The translations under genes were made by a program, and so were the position numbers. The notes beneath the pieces were generated by a model. The model was not told where the DNA came from. It saw only the letters and a list, made by a program, of their open reading frames with translations, and searched no databases. This document shows positions 24,291-30,510 of a stretch of DNA of 30,510 nucleotides, one piece after another (position 1 is the first letter of the stretch; every line of letters begins with the position of its first letter). Source of the stretch: a virus. Location: positions 1 to 30,510 of the IMG/VR virus record IMGVR_UViG_3300025870_001407; one strand, given 5' to 3'.

Positions 24291-24434
24291 TTATTTACGA
24301 AAAATTAATTTCATACCTGTGTACCAACCAAATTTTTCTTTTTGTTTTGGTTGTTTCTTTAAATTCTTTTTAAAATTTAATTTACGCATTCTTACTTTTT
24401 TTGGGAATGTGTTTCTATCTCTTTTATAACTCAC
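24291..24434 (-). CDS. Small basic protein with GTG start (47 aa)
   Basis: The ORF starts at GTG 24434-24432, which overlaps the TGA of the 80-aa gene as GTGA, and ends at TAA 24293-24291. It reads SYKRDRNTFPKKVRMRKLNF and then a Lys/Gln-rich stretch, ending in WYTGMKLIFRK. It is strongly basic, as expected for a nucleic-acid-binding peptide. The coupled start and the lack of other ORFs here support it. The function is unknown. Confidence 0.5.
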   Translation of the reverse strand: MSYKRDRNTFPKKVRMRKLNFKKNLKKQPKQKEKFGWYTGMKLIFRK

Positions 24435-24673
24435 CTTAGTGATTTATAAATTTCTCGTGCATATTGATAATCATTCAATAACGAAGATGTCTCTGCATTG
24501 GAAAAATCTGAAGCATATTTTGGTTTATTAGCTAAGATTTCATCAAGTACAACTTCATACTTTGAGTAAATGTGAGATGCATAGTTTTTCCAAAAGATAG
24601 GTCCTAGTTGGCTAGCTTCTTGGAAGTTTAGATTTCGTGGTTCGAAAGAACCTGCGTTGAGCAGCTGCTCCAT
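24431..24673 (-). CDS. Hypothetical 80-aa protein
   Basis: I do not recognise this protein. It reads MEQLLNAGSFEPRNLNFQEA, with helices around IFWKNYASHIYSKYEVVLDE and ending DYQYAREIYKSLR. It is soluble and aromatic-rich. Its first 62 bases overlap another ORF in a different frame (24612-24746). It is followed by a GTG-started basic ORF. It belongs to the short transcript started at element P8. The function is unknown. Confidence 0.6.
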   Translation of the reverse strand: MEQLLNAGSFEPRNLNFQEASQLGPIFWKNYASHIYSKYEVVLDEILANKPKYASDFSNAETSSLLNDYQYAREIYKSLR

Positions 24674-24746
24674 AATTGGTTTGGTTCAGTATATCCCTGT
24701 TCCCGGCTTTAATTAATGTTAATAATTCTGCCTTAAAACCACCCAT
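24612..24746 (-). CDS. Possible 44-aa protein overlapping the 80-aa gene
   Basis: The ORF runs from ATG 24746-24744 to TAG 24614-24612 and reads MGGFKAELLTLIKAGNRDIL, continuing to QTNYGAAAQRRFF and a basic end. It starts about 21 nt after the expected start site of promoter P8, matching the leaders of the other copies. It overlaps the 80-aa gene by 62 bp out of frame. Either both are translated, or an ancestral single gene has been shifted. Confidence 0.4.
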   Translation of the reverse strand: MGGFKAELLTLIKAGNRDILNQTNYGAAAQRRFFRTTKSKLPRS

Positions 24747-24773
24747 TGGGTTTTTATTAAGACATATTTAGTA

Positions 24774-24805
24774 CAAATATACGAAATTATTTTGAATTAT
24801 ACAAG
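24774..24805 (-). promoter_or_regulatory. Promoter-like element P8
   Basis: On the minus strand: CTTGTA, a 20-nt spacer ending ATTTCG, then TATATTTG. It sits immediately after the stop codon of the GNAT gene and would drive the group of very small ORFs. Confidence 0.7.
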
Positions 24806-25330
24806 CTAAAACTGAAAAAACTTTTCACTTTTTATTTTTTCTAGTTGTAATCTGTAAATTACACCTGGTATTATACCTGTTTCCTTTGAATTCCATTGTA
24901 TATCTGAATCGTACTTAAATCCATATCTTTCATAGAATTTACGAGCTCTATCGTTGAAAGCTCGAACAGTTAATAATATATTACCAGCTTTTTTTGATTT
25001 ACAATATTCTACAAATTCATCTAATACCTTTTTAGTTGCACCCTTTTGGGTTTGGTCTGATGCTATTTGGTGAATAATAAAATCATTTGTTTTCTTTATT
25101 GTTGTTGCATTTCGAGATAGTTTACCACCATGTGTATATTGTGTAAATGTAATCATTACACCATCTTGTAAAACTAAGTTACCTCGTTTGATTCTTTTAA
25201 CAAGTTTGAATCCCTGTTTGTACATATGAGGAAATATATCAGGATACATATCGATAATAACCATTGTATCCTCAATGACTTTATCCATCGCTTCACCTTC
25301 TTCTTTTATATGAACTACGTTTAATCCCAA
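24806..25330 (-). CDS. GNAT-family acetyltransferase (174 aa)
   Basis: GNAT enzymes transfer acetyl from acetyl-CoA to amines. The acetyl-CoA pyrophosphate loop is represented by IASDQTQKGATKKVLDEFV (the Q/R-x-x-G-x-G/A pattern), preceded by the beta-4 strand. The C-terminal ILLTVRAFNDRARKFYERYGF is a classic GNAT motif B. The N-terminal 60 residues are less typical. The frame starts at TTG 25330-25328 and overlaps the asparagine-synthase stop by 10 bp. An ATG at 25288-25286 (MDKVIEDT) is an alternative start. The acceptor is unknown; the neighbouring amidotransferase suggests a shared small-molecule or surface-modification task, which is inference. Confidence 0.8.
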   Translation of the reverse strand: MGLNVVHIKEEGEAMDKVIEDTMVIIDMYPDIFPHMYKQGFKLVKRIKRGNLVLQDGVMITFTQYTHGGKLSRNATTIKKTNDFIIHQIASDQTQKGATKKVLDEFVEYCKSKKAGNILLTVRAFNDRARKFYERYGFKYDSDIQWNSKETGIIPGVIYRLQLEKIKSEKFFQF

Positions 25331-26760
25331 AACTTCTTTATATTTAAATTATCTTTATACTGAAACTGATTTTTCAATCTGTCCTTTAGTGTATCTTTTA
25401 TTGTTTCTATACCATCTGATATTCCTGCTCCTTGTGCAAACCAAATTTTCTTTCTATACAAAAGTTCATCTGATATTTCTCCTTTAAATGCTTCTCTTAA
25501 CAATGGTTTCATATATCCCTTTTCATTTTGATACAACGGAGGAATGTTTAAAGAGTACTCTACGAATGGTCTCCAAGAGTATGGAGTTCTCATCTCAACA
25601 GTACCACCCCACATCATAGATTGATTCTGTGATGGAAAGTTTCCTTTATGTACATCCTTTATTAATTTTCTTCTTGCTATATTATAAGTTTCAGGTGTAT
25701 AATGAAATGCTTGTATATGACCATAACTACCCCAAATCTCATCTGATAAATCACCACTAAACACTACCTTAAATCCATGTTTCTTTATCTCTTCACCTAG
25801 TTTGATAGTTGCAAGTGCACTACCTATATTCTGCCATTTTGTTAATTCAGTTACATATAATGTAGTATCAATTGAATTCATGATTTCATCATTTGTCATA
25901 TGAATTTCATGTAATTTGATACCAAATTCTTTGGCTGCTATTCTTGCAAACTTTATATCACTACCACCCTCTGTTGTTACTACAAATGCTTCTAATTTAG
26001 GATATAACTTAGATAAAAGGTATGTTGTTATTACAGAATCAATTCCCCCACTTAGAAGTGTACAAATGGGAACATCTGAAATCATCTTTACTTCAACTGC
26101 TTCTCCTAATAATCTTCGTATGTTCTTAATAATAGTATCTCTATCATGTTCTATTATTTCATTAGGTAGTTCATAGTAAGTTTTTACACTATGATATAGT
26201 GTTTCATAATTGTATTCAACATATGTACCAGGATAAACTGTCTTTACACTCTTCATGTAAATATCTGATAAAGGTAATCCTTTTTTCTCTGAACAGAATG
26301 CTAACTTATTAGTTAATTTATCAATTGAATACCAAAAAGGAAGTTCACCAATATAATCTCTAACTAAATATGCAGTTTTACTTCGTGTATCAATAATACA
26401 AAAAGAAAACATACCATCTAAATCTTTGAAAGAATCTACACCGAACTCTAAGTAAGAGTTTAATATAATTTCAGTATCAGAAGTTGTTCTGAATGGTATT
26501 GTTATTTTACTCTTAAGTTTATCGGTAAGTTTACTTCCCCATAGTTCACCATTATAAACTATACAAACTGTTTTATCTTCATTCCAAAGTGGTTGATTTG
26601 CAAATTCTGATAAATCTTGTATTGATAATCTATTATGAGCAAAGTAGAAATCTCCAACTTGTTCAATAGTTGAATTATCTCTACCTCTATGTAGTATCTT
26701 GTCTAACCCATCTTTTATAGAAGATGAGTTAAAGTTATTTCCTCCGATGATTCCACACAT
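25321..26760 (-). CDS. asnB: Asparagine synthase-like glutamine amidotransferase (AsnB family)
   Basis: The enzyme uses glutamine and ATP to amidate a carboxylate, in the classical case aspartate. The N-terminal class II amidotransferase domain starts MCGIIGG (Cys2 is the nucleophile), followed by ILHRGRD, AHNRLSIQDL and YNGELWG. The C-terminal synthase domain has the PP-loop LSGGIDS (236-242), FSGDLSDEIWG and MRTPYSWRPFVE. With 479 aa it is shorter than E. coli AsnB (554 aa), mostly at the C-terminus. It could feed asparagine synthesis, or amidate another substrate as do AsnB-like enzymes of surface-polysaccharide clusters. It starts 1 bp before the HD gene stop region and overlaps the GNAT gene. 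Confidence 0.88.
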   Translation of the reverse strand: MCGIIGGNNFNSSSIKDGLDKILHRGRDNSTIEQVGDFYFAHNRLSIQDLSEFANQPLWNEDKTVCIVYNGELWGSKLTDKLKSKITIPFRTTSDTEIILNSYLEFGVDSFKDLDGMFSFCIIDTRSKTAYLVRDYIGELPFWYSIDKLTNKLAFCSEKKGLPLSDIYMKSVKTVYPGTYVEYNYETLYHSVKTYYELPNEIIEHDRDTIIKNIRRLLGEAVEVKMISDVPICTLLSGGIDSVITTYLLSKLYPKLEAFVVTTEGGSDIKFARIAAKEFGIKLHEIHMTNDEIMNSIDTTLYVTELTKWQNIGSALATIKLGEEIKKHGFKVVFSGDLSDEIWGSYGHIQAFHYTPETYNIARRKLIKDVHKGNFPSQNQSMMWGGTVEMRTPYSWRPFVEYSLNIPPLYQNEKGYMKPLLREAFKGEISDELLYRKKIWFAQGAGISDGIETIKDTLKDRLKNQFQYKDNLNIKKFWD

Positions 26761-26761
26761 A

Positions 26762-27415
26762 TTAAAACGGAGCGTTTTGTGTATCTCTTTCTATACAAGT
26801 ACTCATATGGTCAGCCCAATGAAGTATAAATTGTATATTTGATTTTAAGTAGTTTTTTGGGTCAAATACTTTGAAATATTTTACGTTATCTTCATCATAC
26901 ATACCATCAGTAAGTTTGATTCCAAAATATTCGTTTTCATTGTATTTAATTCCATATTCTTGTAATAAGAAGAATGTTCTATCAGTATGTGTTAGATATG
27001 ATAGGTCTGAATTACTAACATATATCTTACCTTGATTCTTTACGTGCCAATCAGAAGGATTTGTTACATAATGAACTTTTCCTTTACTTCCTAGTTTTCC
27101 TAAATCGTGATGGAATGCTGCAAATAATAATTCATCTTGTGTGAAATCAATGATACCACCTGCTTCTTTGTAGAGTTTCATCATTCTGAGTGAATTTCTA
27201 GCTACATTCATAACATGGTCAATATAACCACCTTCATATGCATTGTGATAATTAACATTTCCACTCGCTGGTGATAACATTAGGTTTGGTCCTAATTCAT
27301 CCATTGAGTACATATGTAGTAATTTCTCTAATCTATCTCCTTCGAAAGATTTCTTAAGTGCCTCGATAAACTTATTATAATTCTCTTCGAGTTGTTTTTC
27401 ATTGTATTTATTCAT
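26762..27415 (-). CDS. HD-domain phosphohydrolase (217 aa)
   Basis: The metal-binding HD pattern is present: H66 in YEGGYIDHVMNVAR, HHD (102-104) in LFAAFHHDLGKLG and a late Asp in HWADHMST near the C-terminus. The N-Y-H-N-A-Y-x-GG-x-x-x-H layout resembles the HD domain of the YhaM exoribonuclease and related hydrolases. The OB domain of YhaM is missing. I place the start at ATG 27415-27413, because the longer frame (to 27478) would run into the upstream HTH gene. Substrates of HD proteins include nucleotides and RNA ends; none is assigned here. Confidence 0.8.
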   Translation of the reverse strand: MNKYNEKQLEENYNKFIEALKKSFEGDRLEKLLHMYSMDELGPNLMLSPASGNVNYHNAYEGGYIDHVMNVARNSLRMMKLYKEAGGIIDFTQDELLFAAFHHDLGKLGSKGKVHYVTNPSDWHVKNQGKIYVSNSDLSYLTHTDRTFFLLQEYGIKYNENEYFGIKLTDGMYDEDNVKYFKVFDPKNYLKSNIQFILHWADHMSTCIERDTQNAPF

Positions 27416-27429
27416 AATTCTTTTAAATT

Positions 27430-27630
27430 TTAAATGTGTGTCCAAGTTTTTCTTTTTACTATTTCTTCTACATTCCAAGTAGATACCTTATAGTTACGAG
27501 CAATGACATTTGTAGAAAACCCCTTGGAGTAAAGGTCTCTAATTTGTATTACTTGTTCTGTTGTTAATTTTGACCTAGGGTGAGATTCTCCTCGTAACCT
27601 ATTACTAAAAAACCATAAGGTTTTTGACAT
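27430..27630 (-). CDS. Stand-alone helix-turn-helix protein (66 aa)
   Basis: The segment HPRSKLTTEQVIQIRDLYSK, followed by GFSTNVIARNYKVSTWNVEEI and a final RKTWTHI, matches the C-terminal HTH module of HNH homing endonucleases and associated DNA-binding domains (KLT-x-x-V-x-x-I ... W). The nuclease domain is absent, and the first 15 residues (MSKTLWFFSNRLRG) do not replace it. It may be a remnant of a homing endonuclease or a small regulator. It lies between the 78-aa gene and the HD gene. Confidence 0.65.
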   Translation of the reverse strand: MSKTLWFFSNRLRGESHPRSKLTTEQVIQIRDLYSKGFSTNVIARNYKVSTWNVEEIVKRKTWTHI

Positions 27631-27647
27631 AACTTTTTATTTTATTT

Positions 27648-27884
27648 TTAAACTCTTTCGATTGGAATGGTAATTACAGCATAGCTACTGTTTTGTGGAT
27701 GTTTTTGTGTGAAATCTACAAAATTATCTAGTTTCATTCTAAACGCAACCTCCGTATCAATATAGTATAACGTATTACCACCATCCATACTACTTAACTT
27801 TTTACTTTTACTAAAAGGAACTTTAGGTGTTCCTTTTAATTTTACTACTTCTTCTTCGTGATGTACAAATTTAATTCCTGCCAT
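27648..27884 (-). CDS. Hypothetical 78-aa protein
   Basis: No family is recognised. The protein reads MAGIKFVHHEEEVVKLKGTP and continues with a Lys/Ser-rich loop. It ends with a beta-rich segment (YAVITIPIERV). It is soluble. It is the first gene after promoter-like element P9, with a leader of about 20 nt, and precedes the HTH and HD genes. The function is unknown. Confidence 0.65.
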   Translation of the reverse strand: MAGIKFVHHEEEVVKLKGTPKVPFSKSKKLSSMDGGNTLYYIDTEVAFRMKLDNFVDFTQKHPQNSSYAVITIPIERV

Positions 27885-27910
27885 ATATTGTGTTTTTATT
27901 ATTTACTATG

Positions 27911-27942
27911 TAAATATACGAAAAATAAATGAGAAATCCAAA
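27911..27942 (-). promoter_or_regulatory. Promoter-like element P9
   Basis: On the minus strand: TTTGGA, a 20-nt spacer ending TTTTTCG, then TATATTTA. It lies just after the stop of the WCGPC thioredoxin gene. Confidence 0.75.
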
Positions 27943-27946
27943 TATT

Positions 27947-28210
27947 TTACGATAAATTTTCAGTTAAAGCGTTTGTATATGCTAATTCTGATTGAACTCC
28001 TACCATTCTTTGTACTTCAACACCATCTTTTTCAATAATTACTGTTGGTACAGAACGTACATGATACTTCTGAGCTATTTCGAATTGTGAATCAATATCC
28101 ACATTTTCAAAGTTAACATCTGAAAATTTAGTTTTAACGTTTTCCATTAAAGGTGTTAGAACCTTACAAGGTCCACACCATTCTGCATAAAATTTCTTTA
28201 CTTCTACCAT
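27947..28210 (-). CDS. trxA: Thioredoxin with WCGPC active site (87 aa)
   Basis: This is a short canonical thioredoxin. FYAEWCGPCKVLTPLMENV carries the redox pair, VDIDSQFEIAQKYHVRSVPT includes the cis-Pro loop, and a VQRMVGVQS segment ends the fold. It lacks the usual N-terminal strand-helix (87 aa versus about 105), which is common for phage thioredoxins and glutaredoxin-like proteins. It lies 26 bp after nrdA, so it is the likely electron donor for the phage ribonucleotide reductase. The second thioredoxin-like protein (4691-5005) has WCGNC. Confidence 0.92.
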   Translation of the reverse strand: MVEVKKFYAEWCGPCKVLTPLMENVKTKFSDVNFENVDIDSQFEIAQKYHVRSVPTVIIEKDGVEVQRMVGVQSELAYTNALTENLS

Positions 28211-28236
28211 TTTAATTTTTCCTATTAATTAATTAA

Positions 28237-30021
28237 TTATCCGTCACACGCAACACAATCGGGGTCAACCGCTCTTGTTGCTATATCACCTCTAAGAACT
28301 GATTCAGTTCTCATGTAGTACAATGTTTTAATTCCTTGTTTCCATGCTTCTAAAGATACTTGGTTAATCCATTTCGGTGATGCAATGGAAGGGAATGCTA
28401 AATTTAATGAAACTCCTTGGTCAATATATTGTTGTCTTACACCAGCTTGTTTAACTAAATCCATTTGATTGATTTCTTTAAAGGTTCTGAATACATCTTT
28501 TACAGGATAAATTTTATCTATATCTCCGTTTTGGATTTCTTCACAAAGTACCATTTTACCATCCAAGTAACACCACTTATTAAGTTCTTTGATATCTTGC
28601 ACAGAACCACCATCTGCCATTATCTGGTCCCATGTCTCTTTATTATTGATACCTGCTTTTCTTAAAACCTTTACTAACTCATTGTTCTTTCTAATGAAAG
28701 TTCCTTTTGCAGTTTGTTCGGTGAATACATTCGCCGCCCAAGGTTCAATACCAGCAGATACATTTCCAGCTAATTTAGAGTTACTAACTGTTGGAGCAAC
28801 TGCTCTTAAGTGAGTATTTCTAAATCCACTTTCTCTACACCATAGAGGTTCACCATATTCGGTTGCCATATCTCTTGATGCTCTTTCTGATTCTATCTTT
28901 AACTGAGAAAAAATCTTACGAGTTTCAAATTGAGCTTCCATACCTTCAAATGGAATACCATTTTGTTGTAGGTAAGTGTGCCATCCTAAAACTCCCAATC
29001 CTAATGCTCTACCTTTTTCAGCAGATGCAACAGAATTTTCAAATCCTCTCATGTTTTTAGCCTTTTGGATAAATTCAGAAAGTACTCCATCTAAGAACCA
29101 AGTTGCAGTATAAACCAAATCAGTATCTCTCCACTCATTGTATTTAGATAGATTTACTGATGATAAACAACAAACAAAAGAATGGTTCTCATCTGTATGT
29201 AATGTAATCTCAGAACATATGTTTGTCATATGAACTTTTAATCCATTTTTTTTGTACATTTCAGGATTTGCTTTATTAACATTTCCTTTGTACATGATGT
29301 ATGGTTCACCAGTTGCTTTTCTTTTTTGTAGTAATTTTCCCCACTTTCTTCTTGCAGTTTCATCTCCATCTTGAAGTTTTCTCATAAACTTATCACCCAC
29401 AACTGCACATTGGTGTAGATTAAGTGATTGTCTATTTACATCTCCTTTAGGTTCTCTGATTTCAATCCACTCATCGAAATCCTTGTGGTCAATATTAAGG
29501 TTAACAGATGCTGCTCCTCTTCGTACTGAACCTTGGTTTGTGGCAAGGATTGTAGAATCGTATATTTTAGCAAATGGTACTACACCATCACTTGTTCCAT
29601 TACCTGTAATCTTAGCTCCTGCAGGTCTGATTTGGTTGATACCAATACCAACACCACCACCATGTTTTGCAAGTAACATTAATTCTAAGTTCTTATTTCC
29701 GATATCATATATGGAATCAGCAACATCTATACCAAAACAAGATATAGGTAATCCTCTATCAGTACCAGTATTTGAAAGAACTGGTGTTGCTAAGTTTAAC
29801 CAACCTTTCCAAATATAATCGAAGAATTTAGTTGCCAATTGTGGTTTATCTAATCTTTGAGCAACTCGTGTTGCAACTCTCCAATAAGCATCTTTTGGTT
29901 TTTCACCTTCTAACAAATATCCTTTAGATATAGTTTTAACATATATCTCTGTATTTGCCCATGATGGGAAATCTACATCAAGTTCCCAACCTAAATCTGC
30001 TCCGTAATTTGTTTTTGCCAT
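28237..30021 (-). CDS. nrdA: Ribonucleotide reductase large subunit, class I (NrdA)
   Basis: NrdA reduces ribonucleoside diphosphates to deoxyribonucleotides, using a radical supplied by NrdB. Catalytic elements are intact: LPISCFG (Cys95), the NICSE radical-site Asn-Cys-Glu (267-271), CCLSSVN (284-290), the Tyr-Tyr radical path in LYYMRTE (568-569) and the C-terminal redox pair CVAC (589, 592). The protein has 594 aa and lacks the N-terminal ATP-cone, so dATP feedback through that domain is absent, as is common in phages. It starts 2 bp after the mazG-like gene stop, with nrdB upstream and thioredoxin downstream. The set forms a dNTP-supply operon. Confidence 0.95.
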   Translation of the reverse strand: MAKTNYGADLGWELDVDFPSWANTEIYVKTISKGYLLEGEKPKDAYWRVATRVAQRLDKPQLATKFFDYIWKGWLNLATPVLSNTGTDRGLPISCFGIDVADSIYDIGNKNLELMLLAKHGGGVGIGINQIRPAGAKITGNGTSDGVVPFAKIYDSTILATNQGSVRRGAASVNLNIDHKDFDEWIEIREPKGDVNRQSLNLHQCAVVGDKFMRKLQDGDETARRKWGKLLQKRKATGEPYIMYKGNVNKANPEMYKKNGLKVHMTNICSEITLHTDENHSFVCCLSSVNLSKYNEWRDTDLVYTATWFLDGVLSEFIQKAKNMRGFENSVASAEKGRALGLGVLGWHTYLQQNGIPFEGMEAQFETRKIFSQLKIESERASRDMATEYGEPLWCRESGFRNTHLRAVAPTVSNSKLAGNVSAGIEPWAANVFTEQTAKGTFIRKNNELVKVLRKAGINNKETWDQIMADGGSVQDIKELNKWCYLDGKMVLCEEIQNGDIDKIYPVKDVFRTFKEINQMDLVKQAGVRQQYIDQGVSLNLAFPSIASPKWINQVSLEAWKQGIKTLYYMRTESVLRGDIATRAVDPDCVACDG

Positions 30022-30023
30022 TT

Positions 30024-30335
30024 TTATAAATTTTCTTCTTTAACGAACACTCCGTTAACTGTTTTACCTTTTCTATTTTCTATTTCGTTGTATGCTAATT
30101 GTAAACATTCTGTTGGGGAATAACCTAATTGCTGACAAAGTATGATAAGAGTTACAAATGAATCACCTATCCCATCTTTTAATTCTGCTTCATTATTTTT
30201 TAAAAGTGCCCCAGCAGTTTCACCTACTTCTTCCATCACTTTTAGCATTTGTTTTGGTGCATTTTCTGGCTTATCTATACCCTTTTCTATTGCCCAATTT
30301 CTTACGCTTATTTCTAATTCGTTAAATGTTTTCAT
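30024..30335 (-). CDS. mazG: MazG-like nucleotide pyrophosphohydrolase (103 aa)
   Basis: The short all-helical protein has the MazG-type metal site: MKVMEEVGETAGAL (EExxE) and DGIGDSFVTLIIL (ExxD-like pair on the second helix). MazG-fold enzymes hydrolyse NTPs or dNTPs to monophosphates; phage versions have been linked to dNTP recycling or ppGpp control. I chose ATG 30335-30333 (MKTFNELEI). A longer frame to 30365 would overlap the nrdB end and adds only MGRFILKYKY. It lies between nrdB and nrdA. Confidence 0.85.
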   Translation of the reverse strand: MKTFNELEISVRNWAIEKGIDKPENAPKQMLKVMEEVGETAGALLKNNEAELKDGIGDSFVTLIILCQQLGYSPTECLQLAYNEIENRKGKTVNGVFVKEENL

Positions 30336-30346
30336 ATATTTGTATT

Positions 30347-30510
30347 TTAAAATAAATCTCCCCAATCTTCACCTTCGTTTGCCTTACTATAATCAGTAGG
30401 TCTAACGGCAAAGAAATCAGTATGAGTTAATCCACCTGTTAGGTGATAGAACCATTCTAACTTTTCAGCCTTCGTTTTATCGAATTCATGAATGGAGTCA
30501 TATCCTAATT
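30347..30510 (-). CDS. nrdB: Ribonucleotide reductase small subunit (NrdB), C-terminal end only
   Basis: The last 54 codons enter from the right edge and end at TAA 30349-30347. The visible part (HLTGGLTHTDFFAVRPTDYS and KANEGEDWGDLF) resembles the C-terminal tail of class I small subunits: an FF-x-x-R-x-TDY-x-KA segment and a terminal acidic-aromatic peptide that docks on NrdA. Its place directly before mazG and nrdA supports this. The diiron-binding core is outside the window, so subclass and completeness cannot be judged. Confidence 0.75.
   Translation of the reverse strand, partial: LGYDSIHEFDKTKAEKLEWFYHLTGGLTHTDFFAVRPTDYSKANEGEDWGDLF

Noticed and set aside
24185-24373. Plus-strand open frame of 62 aa across P7
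   Set aside because: It is Phe/Ile-rich translation of A+T-rich DNA, runs against all other genes and covers the promoter and a small minus-strand ORF.

Overview
The window is part of a large, strongly A+T-rich phage genome. Every credible gene lies on the minus strand, so transcription runs from high to low coordinates. Genes are densely packed with ATGA, TAATG or GTGA overlaps. A T4-type replisome is present: family B DNA polymerase (gp43-like), sliding clamp (gp45), and both clamp-loader subunits (gp44 and gp62). A class I ribonucleotide reductase and a MazG-like protein accompany it, which points to a T4-like myovirus. The host is probably a marine or aquatic Bacteroidota (Flavobacteriia-like) bacterium. 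Promoter elements match the Bacteroidota TTTG / TAnnTTTG pattern, start codons mostly lack Shine-Dalgarno sequences, and a TonB-dependent receptor has the N-terminal extension typical of that phylum. The host assignment is inference.

Layout in the direction of transcription (right to left). 30510-27947: end of nrdB, mazG-like gene, nrdA and a WCGPC thioredoxin, a dNTP-synthesis block. 27884-24806: a hypothetical gene, a stand-alone HTH protein, an HD-domain protein, an asparagine-synthase-like amidotransferase and a GNAT acetyltransferase. 24746-24153: several very small ORFs in two promoter-led segments. 24107-21312: a DUF262-HNH protein followed 3 bp later by a predicted SAM-dependent DNA methyltransferase. 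21275-18759: DNA polymerase, then a palindrome and three small genes, then GroEL (17966-16347). 16268-12271: sliding clamp and two large tandem paralogues of the methyltransferase family. 12264-10681: a small gene, GroES and an IMP dehydrogenase/GMP reductase. 10639-6859: a complete TonB-dependent receptor, a terminator hairpin, a small membrane protein and a secreted S1/P1 nuclease. 6862-2656: P-loop kinase-like protein, gp44, WCGNC thioredoxin, zinc-ribbon protein, gp62 and a PD-(D/E)XK nuclease. 2604-1: a ribbon-helix-helix protein, small ORFs and two GT4-type glycosyltransferases; the last one runs off the window.

How the parts fit together. Nine 32-bp promoter-like elements with an identical 20-nt spacer sit just upstream of early-type genes (polymerase, clamp, the gene before gp44, nuclease and others). 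They suggest one regulon that uses a host-like sigma factor. RNR, thioredoxins, MazG and the GuaB/GuaC-like enzyme would adjust nucleotide pools. GroEL and GroES would provide a phage folding machine. The TonB-dependent receptor and the exported nuclease act outside the cytoplasm and could remodel the infected cell's surface or periplasm.

The strongest candidates for something new are the phage-borne TonB receptor / S1-P1 nuclease segment, the DUF262-HNH + methyltransferase pair with its two tandem paralogues, and the shared promoter family. No tRNA, rRNA, CRISPR array, integrase or transposase was recognised.
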